From: Pelodera strongyloides
Taxonomy: Eukaryota; Nematoda; Chromadorea; Rhabditida; Rhabditidae
Reading direction: 5' to 3'
Assembly: GCA_036852015.1 (NCBI GenBank)
Contig: JAANDG010000306.1
Span: 62,001-126,000 of the forward strand
DNA: 64,000 bases
Below are positions 11,392 to 24,000 of this stretch, piece after piece (positions within the stretch are counted from its first letter, which is position 1; every line of letters starts with the position of its first letter). The notes under the pieces were generated by a model, which was not told the DNA's origin, ran no database searches, and saw nothing but the letters and a program-made list of their open reading frames with translations. The position numbers were made by a program, and so were the translations under genes.

Positions 11392-11467
11392 AAACCCCGA
11401 TATGGCCCCGATCATTTCCGAAACCGGATTTTCTCAGGGACTTGATCGGGGGCCATATCGGGGGTTT
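11392..11467. repeat. 76-bp foldback
   Basis: AAACCCCGATATGGCCCCGA at the left pairs almost perfectly with TCGGGGGCCATATCGGGGG at the right around a loop of about 25 bases. It could be a tiny MITE or a transcribed hairpin. Confidence 0.85.
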
Positions 11468-13121
11468 GGTTGCCCATGTAGAGGTTTGAAATATTTTTGC
11501 CCAGGCCAATTAGATTGAAATAATTGAGCAATTACAGAAACCTCTTATTCTAATCGAAGCTGAAGGGCCAGTATGACGAGGAAATCAACACGATACAAGG
11601 AATGCAAGAAAGTAGAAGTGTAAACGAATTTTGTGTTCTAACACTTTGGCTAGACAAAGTAAGCTGCGGTTCGCTGTAAAAACAAGGACTGTACATTTAA
11701 TCTGGTCATCTAATCTTTAATTTGACTGATATGGTTCTCTGATCACTTCGTGAAGGAAAGTGAAAACGTTGAAAATTAGGGAATTATGTTTTAGGAAATC
11801 TTACTGGGCCTTATATATATTTATATCATCTGAAACATTTCTTCTTCTTGTTAAAAAAGCTCAGAAAACGTCTGTCCGTATCAACTTCTATTCTCACATC
11901 ACTTAACTTACAAAAACAAATAAATAAAACGTAATTCTAGAATTTTGTTCCTGAACATTTTGTACGTAAACGGCAACAAACTAGGCATTATTAAATTAAA
12001 TTGTGGAAATTTGTGAAAAAGATTTCACTCAAAAATAAGGTTTGGCACGAACAAGGAAGGTAGAATATTTCTTTTTTATATGCAAATTATTCCTGAGCTT
12101 TAAAGTCCAGTGCCGTAAGGTAAGACCAAGTACCGTAAGGTACTTGGCCGTAAAAGTGCGGAATTTACAGTAGGCAAAATGAGTCGTTATTAAAAATTTG
12201 CACTTGGTATTTATAAGCAAATCTAAGCCCCAGTTTGGGCTTTATGGACACTTTAAAGAGAAAGTGTCAAAATTACACACGCAAACATAAACACTTTACG
12301 GTCGTAAAGACGTAAAGAAGCGATAATGATAAGAATTTTTCACCAAGAACTTATAGAAATCGCAGGAAATTTGTTCTATAACGGTTAAGTAATAATATTG
12401 TTATTCTTAGGAAGTTATTATTGTTATTATATAATTATCTAATAAATAACAACAATTTTAATTTAACAAATTCAGAGAGGAAAAAAGAAGTAGCATAAAT
12501 GCATCATTGTTTGCACATAAGGTCAGGGAAACACTGATTTTAAAATGTCGAAAAAAAACGAAAAACGATGAAAAATAGGAAATTGTGAGTAATAATCGTA
12601 CCCAAAAAAAAAGGAGAAAAACTAGCTATTGGCTGCTTACAGCAAGTCAGAAATAACTCAAAACTATAGAAATTACCAAAAAAAAATAATTTAAAAAACT
12701 GACTTGCCTGATAATAATACAACACAGATTACAGTAATATTTTTCATGAATAAGGAAAACTGGACGTTCATTTTTGAGAAATTTGGTTTAGAGTGATGAG
12801 AGAATGGAGACGAGAAATAGGTTCATTTCACAACGGATCAATTAACACACAGCTGACGATAGATAGAGCAAGGAAAATCAGCGCCATGTGTTACATGTTT
12901 TTGTCTTGGGTGTTTATTGCATCTTTATTTTACATTATTTTGCTCTGCAATATAAAATTTTACAATATACGATTAATCCAAATCTTCCAAGTACACATGT
13001 GAACATAGTTTATTGAAGATTGTTGTTGAATTCTCAGAACTAAAAGAACTTGTATATTACATTCTTTATTCCAATTTTCCACAATGATAAAGGTTCCATT
13101 AACCATTGCATATGACCGAGC

Positions 13122-13145
13122 TTAAGCCTAAGCCTAAGCCTAAGG
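13122..13145. repeat. interstitial telomere-like repeat
   Basis: Nearly four consecutive CCTAAG units, the complement of the nematode telomere unit TTAGGC. Confidence 0.85.
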
Positions 13146-13709
13146 GTATGCCAGACTAATGTGTTTACACCGCGTCTGTCGTCACATATGTGAAAGACAA
13201 ATTTGATGTGCTCCCAGAGACAAGCTCAAGAAATTACCCCACAAAAACAAAAACCCACGTACACTGTCAGCTGTGCCTTGCGATGAACTCTATCCGAGCC
13301 ATTATTGATCTCATTTTTTTTGTTTTCTTATTTTATGCATAATACTCTTATCCTTGGACGTTGTTATATATATAAATATAGTTATTTGTTCATGAGCAAA
13401 TATACGTCAAACGATATAATAATTATTTTATCGTGGAAAAGTGCTTTGTTTTAGGTAGGTGTTTTTGGCCCTTCTGTGCCAACACGCTATGAGGTAGTTA
13501 GTCAACTATCAGAAAATTTGACCAATTCGATTAAATAATAATAATCTAGATTGAAAAAATGCTCCAAATACCGATAGGAATGCAAGAAAGCGAATATGAC
13601 TACAAACGTTGTCGGATACACATTCAGGTAGTATACAATACAATAAACTTACAGTTTAAAACGTAACAATGCAGGATTCGGTGTCCCATTTAATTTACAA
13701 CGTGGACCC

Positions 13710-13860
13710 ATTTGCTTCGTTATACTTTTGCTCTATGAGATACGACGACGTATAAGTATAACGTTGGCATGAGCACCTCATATTATACCGGCACTTTTGC
13801 TCTATGAGATAAAACTTTTGCTCTAGATATGAGATACGACGACGTATATGTATAACGCTA
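13710..13860. repeat. local direct repeat
   Basis: CTTTTGCTCTATGAGATA and ACGACGTATA(A/T)GTATAACG each occur twice about 75-110 bases apart, and GGCATGAGCACCTCAT recurs again near 14091. Confidence 0.7.
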
Positions 13861-13906
13861 AATCATAAATGAGACATGGTCTATAAGCATACATAACGAT
13901 AGAATA

Positions 13907-13972
13907 TGACAGAGAGAGAGAGACAGAGAGAGAGACAAGAGACAGAGAGACAGAGAGTTAGAGAGAGAGTTA
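13907..13972. repeat. AG-rich microsatellite
   Basis: Imperfect (AG)n with CAGAG and TTAGAG interruptions. Confidence 0.85.
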
Positions 13973-15068
13973 GAAATATATGCAAATAAGACGATTTCAG
14001 ACGTGGATGTACATACACTCAGGGATCAGTTGCGCATTTTGTCTCATCGGAATCGCGCTCGGAATTCTTATAATTACCGGAGTGGCATGAGCACCTCATT
14101 TTATACCGGCAATTTCTAGCGGTAAGATGCGTATTATATCTAATCACAGGATAATATCGTAATCACTGATTCCGTCCGAGAGCCGGTAGTTAATGTCAGA
14201 CGCCATATAAATGACCTATTAACTTGCCTTTAGTTTTGTAAGTAAACTTGACTAACGATTGATAATTATTGTCTGATAAGAATATGTATAATAAAAATAA
14301 TAAGAAATTCTTTCTTCAGTACATCCGGCGCAACGATCCAGTCACCTATTGGTTGGGATATAAAGTATTCTGTATTTGTTGGATTTTTCTTCATTTACTC
14401 CACTTCCTAGCAATAATACACACAATCGTCGGAATGCAGGTAGGAGAGGATTTTTAAAGGGAAATTCATGGTGTTAGTTAAAAGGCACTTTATAAAAAGT
14501 TACGGTGGCAAATAAGGGAAAGCATATGTCATGGTGACACATACGGTAGAGAAGTTATGAATCAATAAATTATAAAGTTTTAGATCAATTCAAGGTGCCA
14601 GGTTTGAGCCATTTTAAAGGGAAATTCATAGAGTAAAATTAAGGAAATTCAAAAATAGTTCTATTATACAGAGTTATAATTGGCTACTTACTTTTTTTTA
14701 TATATAAAGTATTATTTTTCGTTTAGTTGATAAAGCCTCGACTTGTTCTACCACAGCTCACGCTTCTAATTATTCAACTTGGTGTTTTGCTTCTACTTTT
14801 GTCAGGTTAGTTTGTTAGGTTCTAATTCAGGGCACTTGGGGATTGCGCGCTATTTTCCAGTGTTGCGCGTTCGTAGATATTTTGCGCATAATGGGATTTG
14901 CAAGTATGCTATTTACCGTATCTTGGAACTACACGAGAGTATTTTTTTAATTTTTCCTGTTATATATGGTTTCGTGCAGAAATACGTTAGTATTGACAGA
15001 AGCACACCGATATTTTGGGATACTTGTAAACCCCATAATACGTATAAGTGCTGAGCGTTTGGAAATTC

Positions 15069-15102
15069 GCTGCGCATCGATGTCGCTTTGCCGATGCGCA
15101 GC
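15069..15102. repeat. perfect 11-bp-stem hairpin
   Basis: GCTGCGCATCG and CGATGCGCAGC are exact inverted copies around a 12-base loop, in otherwise AT-rich DNA. Confidence 0.85.
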
Positions 15103-15237
15103 TGCTACTTTAATTAAATTTTAACTAAAAGACACGACAAATACTAAAAAAAAATAGAAATGAGACGTGAATGAATTCAATAGTAAAAAACTCAATTAAC
15201 AAATTGCATAAATTTTGAGATAGAAAAATTGGGGTAT

Positions 15238-15304
15238 TGGACGAGCGGGAATCGAACCCAGCGTCTTTGGAAATTGAATACCATAACTACTTCAGCTGTC
15301 ATCC
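15238..15304 (-). repeat. tRNA-like sequence with partial acceptor stem
   Basis: Read on the minus strand it starts GGATGAC, holds GGGTTCGATTCCCGC (a B box with T-loop) and ends CTCGTCCA, so six of seven acceptor pairs can form. The D arm is degenerate. It is probably a tRNA pseudogene or the head of a SINE; a working tRNA is less likely. Confidence 0.5.
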
Positions 15305-15657
15305 TTTTATCATGCACAAGCGCGCGAGCCGCGTGGATCTCATTGCTATTGGTTATAATCTTCATCGTACCAACATGGTAAGCCCGTTTTTTTGATTATC
15401 GAGAATAAAAATTACTGTTTACTATTAAAGGTGCTGGACCTGGTAATTCTGTCCAAACAAACGTACTTTAACGCAGGGACATATCCCATTTAAACGTTAT
15501 GCAACCAAAACCAAGACGACAGGCCCTATGCCCTAGACCAATAGTACTATAATTACCATAATCTTTCTACAGTAGTTGACTGTAGGTAGGTGACACATAG
15601 AGGTGTAGGCACAGTTCTATACTATAAACTATGATATATAGAAGTGTAACTTCATTA

Positions 15658-15837
15658 TTAAACCGAAATACCGGCCGGTTTTTGAAACGGATCATGGACA
15701 ACTGAATTCCTACATATTTATGCCAAGTTAATCGAATTTAGCTCTATTTTTCTTCTAATTTGTGTTCATTTGCATAAGCTGCATACAAAGTTGGTGTACT
15801 CGGTGTGTTTCAAAAACCAGCCGGTATTTCGCTCTAA
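15658..15837. mobile_element. family A element
   Basis: Ends AACCGAAATACCGGCCGG and CCAGCCGGTATTTCGCTCTAA are inverted copies, with TTAA/CTAA edges. Confidence 0.75.
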
Positions 15838-15999
15838 TGATCATTATTCCAGCACAAACCTGCTAGTGCTTGTCCTCTACTACCGCTTTCTATGTGAAAA
15901 AGAAGAGGCACTAAAGGCAATCCTAGCGAACACAAAACAAGTTCACTTTAAGGAAAAATGACGCCATGACCGTCAGAGGGAAAGTTTTGACTATGATTC

Positions 16000-16119
16000 T
16001 TAAAGAGGTATGGCACGTGGCTTGTGGTGTCATTATGTGCCGCAGAGGCCCACAATATTGCACATAATACGTAAGAAATGTGATGCTAGCTCCATAAACC
16101 ACGTACCGTATCGCTTTGA
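16000..16119. mobile_element. TTAA-type palindromic element, family D
   Basis: The left end TTAAAGAGGTATGGCACGTGG pairs with the right end CCACGTACCGTATCGCTTTGA. Fragments of the same terminal sequence recur near 30344, 34723, 44527 and 48316. Confidence 0.6.
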
Positions 16120-16712
16120 CATACAGATGAGGCCCTCTCAATATCCTAGAAACTACAATAGCCTAATGACCTGTAGGTTCAACTTTAACGACCTTCAATA
16201 TATATAAAAGCTGTGGAATCTTTGATTTCATTTACCTGCAAATATTCCCCAAGCAACTGCTCACCAATAAAGCAAGACTGTTAAACCATCGTTTAGATAT
16301 ACATAGCCTATGTTAGCTGTACTTTACTGTACACTTTATCTAAAGTAAAAAAAAAACGAACCCTAACTAGTACTCTACCCTGTCCCCCTGTCTTTATTAT
16401 TTCTACGTCCTATTGTTTGTGTTCCTCCTTACTTTAGTTCATATCAAAAAGTGCGGGTCGATATATAAATATTGTATAAGTATTGTACTTCTTGCTTCTT
16501 ATTTTGCATTCAGCCCATGATAAAACACAAATAAAATGATTCATTATTCCATACGAAAGCTACATACATACACACTAGCGAAGTGTTCGGCTTCAGTAAC
16601 ACACAAGGAACAAGGATTTTTTTTACAAAATTAACAAAATAAAACAATTAAAGTACAAATAGGAAAATCGAAAAGTGAAAAACAAACTGCCACACATTAC
16701 GAATCTTTCCAG

Positions 16713-16826
16713 TTACTTTTGCGCACTTAAACTACGGTATCTCGGTCCACGACCGCACGAATAGACCACCCGGAAGTAGTATCCATTACCAACGGCGAGG
16801 TTACCGCATACCATCCTTTTGCAGCC
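16713..16826 (-). CDS. candidate terminal exon, small Cys-rich protein
   Basis: On the minus strand an open stretch of 37 codons ends in TAA. It encodes GCKRMVCGN, then NGYYFRVVYSCGRG and a basic tail. The spacing of Cys and the VV-Y-C-x-x-G pattern recall the last strand of CAP/SCP secreted proteins, but the match is weak. An acceptor can be placed at GATAAAG, which is a poor one. No convincing upstream exon was found, and the large gene that ends at 17541 has its own stop. It may be a fragment. Confidence 0.3.
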   Translation of the reverse strand, partial: GCKRMVCGNLAVGNGYYFRVVYSCGRGPRYRSLSAQK

Positions 16827-17540
16827 CTTTATCGAGAATAATTAGCTCCCAAACGGAAAGATTCAAGTGCGCGCGAGAACAACAAAATAAACTGTATATA
16901 ATATAATATAAACGCTACAAAAAGGCATCATATGCTCTGAAACAACAGAAATATTGACGACGAACAAGTCTCCTAGGTTCCACTAGATCATATAGCAAAA
17001 TCAACAACTTAACTATTACATTTATTATACATAGGTTGGCTAAAAATATACAAGCACAATATCATCTTATTTTTGCCTTACTGAGATCTGCATATGAAAA
17101 AGGGGGAAATATGGAGAAAAGTAGCTAATTAAGCTAATCCATGGCTTTCAAATAAAGCAAAAGGGATTCTGTTTTGTAAATAATTCAAGGGATTGAATAC
17201 CAGAAAAACCACATGGTCCAATAGAGCTAATTTCGCCTGTAAACACAAACAAAATTGGATATAACATTCTCAGAAACGACTCTAAACTATACATAAAGAA
17301 TCCACATTACCCAAAAGAGATGACCGCGAGGGAAAACGCATCTCTACGACATCACTAAACCCTCAACCCTTTGAATCGTATAATACAATCAACCCCCTTC
17401 TCTAAATCGAGTTTCATCACTTACAGTATGCCACCAAAAGCTCCAGCCCTATTAAAGACTGACTCAAATACCGTACAATTTCAATGACGTCACTCTCTCC
17501 TCCCTCAGCCTCTCTGTGTCTCTCCGTCTCCCTGCCTTGG

Positions 17541-20500
17541 TCATGGTTCCATCCACTCTTCCTCCACCTCGTCTCTCTGTATTCTCCCTGCTCTCCCAGA
17601 GGTGACCACAGTCTCCTCTAGTATGACCTCTCCCCCATGGAACGAAGGAGCATCACGTATAGGCGAGGTATCGTCGTAACGCTCGCGTTTCAGTCGTAAA
17701 TCATCCATCCCTGAAAAAAATACAATGCAAATTTAGTCCGATAGCACCAGTGGCCGTATGCACTAAGGCGCCGGGAAGTTCCCAGCCTCCCAGTGGGAGG
17801 CGAGAGAAAGAGAGGAATAACACGAATCAGAGACACACAGAGACAAATTCTCCCATCCTGGGAGGTTCCCGCTGTTCGTGCATACGGCCACAGAGAATTG
17901 AACTGCCTTGTCTTGAATAATACAATTCTAAAACCGATCAAACGCAATACTCTTTGTCACATCAAGCGCACCAAAATGCATAAGGGTCGTATGTTTCTAT
18001 TCTACGGTCTAACTGCGCGTATGTGGGTTCTTCTTGCTCTCCTGGCAGTGTGAAGCATCATAGACATGTTCGGTGCCGCCATTGCACAATTTCATGCCAA
18101 TTAATCTCTTTTACAGAATTTCATACAAAAAGATAGTTCATCCCTGTGCATGTTTACAATTAACATAATCTTCCGAATCGTCGCATATTTCTCCAATCCT
18201 ATCCACACTGAACAAGCAAATCACGTAATAAAGGAATAACAAGAAACTACACCAACCAGTCACAGCTCTCTTATGTGATAAGCGTGTATGCGGGCCGGGA
18301 CGAACGTAACGCGTTGACTGAGACTGAAATTGAAATAAACAATGAAAACGAAAACCATAATTGGTTAATTTAGTTGTCCAGCACCTTTACGATACACCAG
18401 TGTAACTTAATCATTTAGTCTACATCTACATAATCGTTTTATGAACAAGAAAGAACCTTCAACGCCCACGACTTGTTCCGCCCACTAGTGAAACTACGAA
18501 CACAAACGAATTACGAAGTCGCTGAATTAAACGAGCCAACAGTAAGTTGCAAACAAAACAATTGCAAACCCAAATCCAAATGCTCCACAATTACAATAAA
18601 AATGTTATGTTATCCAAACCCTACCCGTTCTAAATCTGCCGACGGTGCTATACTTGAGGGCGGTGGAAGGCGGTCCAACTGAAAGTGTACAGTACATTTT
18701 CTTATTACATTGGAAGCACTAAAGATATATTACGAAGTGAACAAAATATTTATTGTTGTAAGTCAAAAGGCTCCCTTGGCACTTCATTCCTTTTGTGATA
18801 TTTATGATATACGCAAAGAATGATAACTGAATAATCAATCAATAAAAAGCTCACTAATTCCTCTTGAGATATTAGCGAAGGCGAAGCACCACATCAAATA
18901 TATCAGAATTAAGAATAAAGGACTACCCTAACGTGGCCCCAAGTTACCGTATCACAAACGCACAGAGTGGACCAAAAAAATTAGCATACTCAATGATAAA
19001 GAGCTCACCTCACTCCTGGCAACCCTTCTAAATGTGATCGTCTTTCCATTTATCACCATTGTACGCACGTCACCAATCCTCGTCACAGGGGAGTCCACTA
19101 AATCAAAAACAATAATTAAGACCGGATAGCGGCATTAGTGTCAACACACTTGGCCTTAACTTGCGGCTTATCTTATGGGCCTAACGTTGGCCACACTTGG
19201 TCTTACCTTATACCAAATGCTAAGAAGATAAAGTGAGGCTAAACGTTACCGAGCAGAATATAATAGATTAATAATCAACAAACCATTTGTACCACAATAC
19301 ACTGTCGGGAGCTCAGTAAATGTAACATATTAAATTGGCGACATGCAAAATTTTTCAAAGCAATGGTAAGTGGGTAAATGGGTAAAATATATTGTTCACT
19401 TGTTCTATGTTCTATTGAGTGAATAGCGTCATAATATTAAATGCTACCATTTGCAATTTCATTTTCTAGATGTTTTAATACCATACCATTGCAAAAAAAT
19501 GAAACGCTAAGACCCAACAATCTACCTTTTTCGTTCTCTATGCCGTAAACACCACCAGCGGATGTTGTCTGCAAGCCCGGTTCGCCTGAAAATTGAGAAT
19601 AAAAGAGTTTTGAGAGTTTGCGTATTCTTGTCGCGGCACATGCACACCAGGAGACCATTTCATAGGCTCTTCCCTGGGATAGGCTCTTCTCTGGGATAAG
19701 CTCTTCTCTACAAGAACAACCGAATAAAGTAATATTCCACGGAAAAATAGAATACATTCATACATTGATAAGTGATAAGACAGTAAGAATGATACAGTCA
19801 AGTCAAGATAAATTAGATAGGTGTAAAGTATACGTATAAAGCCTACCACATAAGGCTAAGTGGCTAAGATACAACACACAACCCGAAAGTTTATAAGCTG
19901 CATAAACAATATAAATAGTTACCTTTGTACTTCTCCGAGCGATGATGATTCGATGCGAAACGATGAAGACTTCTAAATAGCGTTGGTTGAGACAAAACAA
20001 TTTATTAAAAAGACTGTCACTTAAAATTAAACAAATACTAATGCAACAACTAAACAGTGAATAGATAAGAAAACAGGCGACACGGGCACATCACAGTGCA
20101 CACGAGTTAGGGTAACGGTAGGGAATTAACATTTTTTTATAACGTACCGTACCTACCACATCCAGTATCAGTATCACAAAAGATTAAAACATAAAAAGTT
20201 AACAAAGCAGGCACGGAAAAACAAGCTATCTCAATCTCACCACGTAGACGTATAGTCCTAGAGACACAAGCGCACAAATGGCAAAAAAAAATCTATAATG
20301 TTTAAACTTTTAAAATAAGAAAAACTAACCCAGTGAGCGTGTGACTGCTCGACCCCTCTTCTACTTTTGTACCCGCCTGTGCCTCCTCCACGCCACACAC
20401 GTCAATGTCGTCATTCTCGTTTGCCTAAAAGCACGTAAATATATTTTTCTTTCAATATACAAAAAAATTGAATTACATTTACATGCTAAAATTTGTTCAA

Positions 20501-20963
20501 AATTCCGCAAAATGTCAGGATAATACTGAGCAAAAGACACAATTTATTAGTATTATTAGTGATGTCCATGTATATATAGCGAATACTAAGAAGCAGGGAA
20601 GTAGAGCAATCAGAACCGTCACTCTCAAACAAACAAAATATAAAAACTAACATCTTCATAATCATAATCCGGTTCGACGTCCACTTCGTCACCGGCCGCG
20701 TTCCTATCGCTGTTAGCATTGGGAAGCGACTGAGGGCGCAGAATCCAATTGACAAACTGAAAACATACATTGGGTTGGGTCATAGTGTTGCAGTGTAGGT
20801 ACAGGCTCATGTTCTAGTCCTAATAATGGCCATAAACAACCTTCATTTTCACACATCTGTCGGTTTATTTATGGCTCAACAGCTCAACTACTATTATACT
20901 ACTATCGAACTACTTACTATTACAGTAGTAGTTATGGCGCGTGTCAAGGAGTAGAAAATACAA

Positions 20964-21043
<80 letters not shown>

Positions 21044-24000
21044 TCGGTCACACCACACCTCTCTCTCTCTCTCTCAATCTCAATTAATATCCATGTCAGG
21101 GGCGTCGTGGCTCACTGGCAAAGTTCTCGTCTCTCACCCATACGACCCGGGTTCGAATCCCGTCCAGTGCTACCATCTTGCAAACATGCCACGGCGTCGG
21201 GAATAAAGTTAAGGCGCTCCCCTTGCCTAGCCTTAGGACGGACCTTTCGCTCTGTCTGTGCCGTCTTCTATCGTCTACTTCACTCTATGGGACACATCGG
21301 CTAAGAGACACTGCCTTGGATTGGAGCTAAAAATGAAGATCCCCGACTTCGAGAGCAAACGGGACCCTGGATTCTACATGCTTAAGTCTATGTGTGATGA
21401 TTGTATGTCTGAATAAAGTGGTATTCACATTGGTTCATGTTAATTTGTTAATTAAAAAATAGGGCCTTTTTAAGAACCATCATTGAAAATTGAAAGTTAC
21501 TAAGCTCACTAAGCTCCCCTTACGTCTTACGTCCCGCAACGTCAAAACAAAACATTCACACTGGTATATCTAATATCTTCGCATTTCGGAAGCATAAATC
21601 AGTCATGCATATACAATATACATATGGTAAAACAACCCACCGTTCTCGTACAAAGTTCGCGGTCAATAATGTTCTCACATTGTATTGCTTTGGTTTTGTT
21701 TGCTGGCAGAAGGCACGATTCGTCTTCGGAGAATACAAAACCTAAACAAAATAAATAAATATAAACGTTTTTCAAGGTAAGATAGGTTGTTGCTTGTTTG
21801 TTTGAGCAGTTCCAAGTTCCAAGTTCCTATACTGTTTGGAAAGAGTAGCCCATGAATATACATCCCAGTTCCCAACATAGTCAATGAAAGAAACCAAACA
21901 ACTTAACAAATGCAAGGTGAATTGTGATAGTCTTCTAATGGATAGCTTTAGAACAGAATGCCGCTGAGGCTGATAGAGAAAAATAAATGTCACAAACAAA
22001 TCACAATCACGTTCAAAACCAGAATAATAAATAATAATGCATATGCAATACAGCGCATATAGTACAGCAGGGTCAATGAAATGATGAAATAAAAGCAGTT
22101 TGCCTTCAAAAAACCTTGCACCTCCGATGTAGAAGCTTTAAAGCCGTATTGTACCTTCTTGTGCCTACTTTGGGAAATTTACATATGATATGAAATGAAA
22201 ATTCTATGTATATCCTATGTATATCCTAGTTAATTTGGTGCCGGAAGCTTCGGACGGGCACGAAAAATTTGCATAGGATACAGGAGGAAATTAGCATCAT
22301 ATGCAAATTTCCCAAAGTAGGTACATTACGGCTTTAATACAGAAAAAGTGCAGCTCTGACCTATTCCTATTCGACGGATAAAAATAATAAATAAAAAACA
22401 AACCAATTCCGGGTCCTTTCGGTGATCTTTCCAACTTCAATCCTAGTCCTTTTAGCGCAAAATTGTGGTAGTATTCTTTGAGGAAAGCGAGCAGGTGGAT
22501 AATTGTATCGATGTGGCTCAACTTGCGTCCTGAAATACACTTACTAAACTTGCCTGAAAAGTACACGAACAAAAAACTCTAATGGCAATAATTAGAGAGA
22601 AAAAAAAGGAAAAAGAACAATCATACAATTACAATGAATGTCAAGTTGATGCACTACATCCTGTACGCAGCGAAGCATAACCATGACACGTGACTTAAAC
22701 ACAAACTGAAACACACGGTTTCTTCTGGGTGGAGGTGGAGTAAATGCTAAACAACAACAAAAAAACAGATCGGTTATGGGGTTTTCATGTTTGCGAATCG
22801 CACATGCGAAAATGACAAACCGCTGTCCATGTTCAAGTCATTTTACATGCATGTCAACTGCCTACCGTAACCCATGCGAATCGCACATTTGACATGGTCC
22901 TGCAGCGAAAGTGCCCCGGGCCCGTGCTATTTGGAACAGAACCGCACCAGACCCGTGCTATTTGAAATAGATCCGTACTATTTTGAAATAGGTCCGTACT
23001 AGATTCAAAATCACTGCGGGACCTTGTCATTTACACTGAGGCGAACATGGACAGGCGTTTGTCATTTTCGCAAGTGCGAATCGCATACATGGAAACCCCA
23101 TTACAGAGTCCGCTTACAGAAATGCGTATCAACCTACTACGAATCAATCAGAAGTCAGAAGAATAACACAGTAGGAAAAGGATCTCTAAGGTATTCTTTC
23201 CCCACTAAATTAACATATTGATGAAATAGAAACTATGTAACCAACCGTCAGTTAACGATCCAAATTCAGGTTCATGCACCGTGTTTACTTGCAGATTTCG
23301 AGGCCAAAACGCCAAGTTCGAACGCGGAATCCAGCTATCGTTCGCCTCAAAACAAGCATAAAAATAAAATGATAATGATAGCCATACTGGAGCCTGCGAA
23401 TGATAAAAAGGGGGTCATCACGTTCTCGTTCTCAAGTTTAATTGTTAAAAATACTTAGCAAACCAAATATAAATAATGTTAGCAGCCAAAACCACCTAAA
23501 ATACATTCACATGTCTGAAAAATACAATACCCATCCACCCCTTCTATTCAAAAAATACATCACGGAAATGTACATCTCTGCATTTTTTCGACTATTCGAC
23601 TACCACTACTAATAATCATTATTATCACCAATAGCCATACTATGTGAAAATAATCATTATCATTATTATTATGATTATTATCTATCACCAATAGCCATAC
23701 CCATACTCACCTTTTGCTTGAAAAAGTGCATGGGGAAGGTGCATCGCTGCATTTCCTGGTACCAATAATTGGTGAGCGAGTGATCTTCTTGTTCTTTTTG
23801 AATAAGGGGATCCAGCTCGGTCAAATCACGTGGAGCGAATACTGGCATGCGAAGCGTCGGCTAAATATATATCACATATATCATTAGAGCGAAATACCGG
23901 ACGGTTTTTGAAACGCATCGCTGAGAACTGAATTCTTAATTCTTACGTATACGTATTTATGATAATTTGCTCGAATTTAGCTATTTAGCTCATTTTTTAG

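Larger units (their letters stand above)
11234..16712. other. gene-poor interval
   Basis: No coding region could be supported in these 5.5 kb. It holds a 76-bp foldback, small hairpins near 12100 and 12245, a telomere-like tract, a locally repeated segment at 13710-13860, an AG microsatellite, a tRNA-like element and two TTAA-type elements. The open frame at 14269-14457 has a hydrophobic stretch but no ATG-start context, splice support or codon evidence, so I left it out. Confidence 0.6.

Noticed and set aside
14269..14457. Hydrophobic 62-codon frame
   Set aside because: Starts without an ATG in AT-rich DNA and has no supporting exon.
21098..21174. Functional tRNA gene
   Set aside because: B box and T arm are perfect but the 3' acceptor does not pair and a long body follows, so a SINE-like reading is better.
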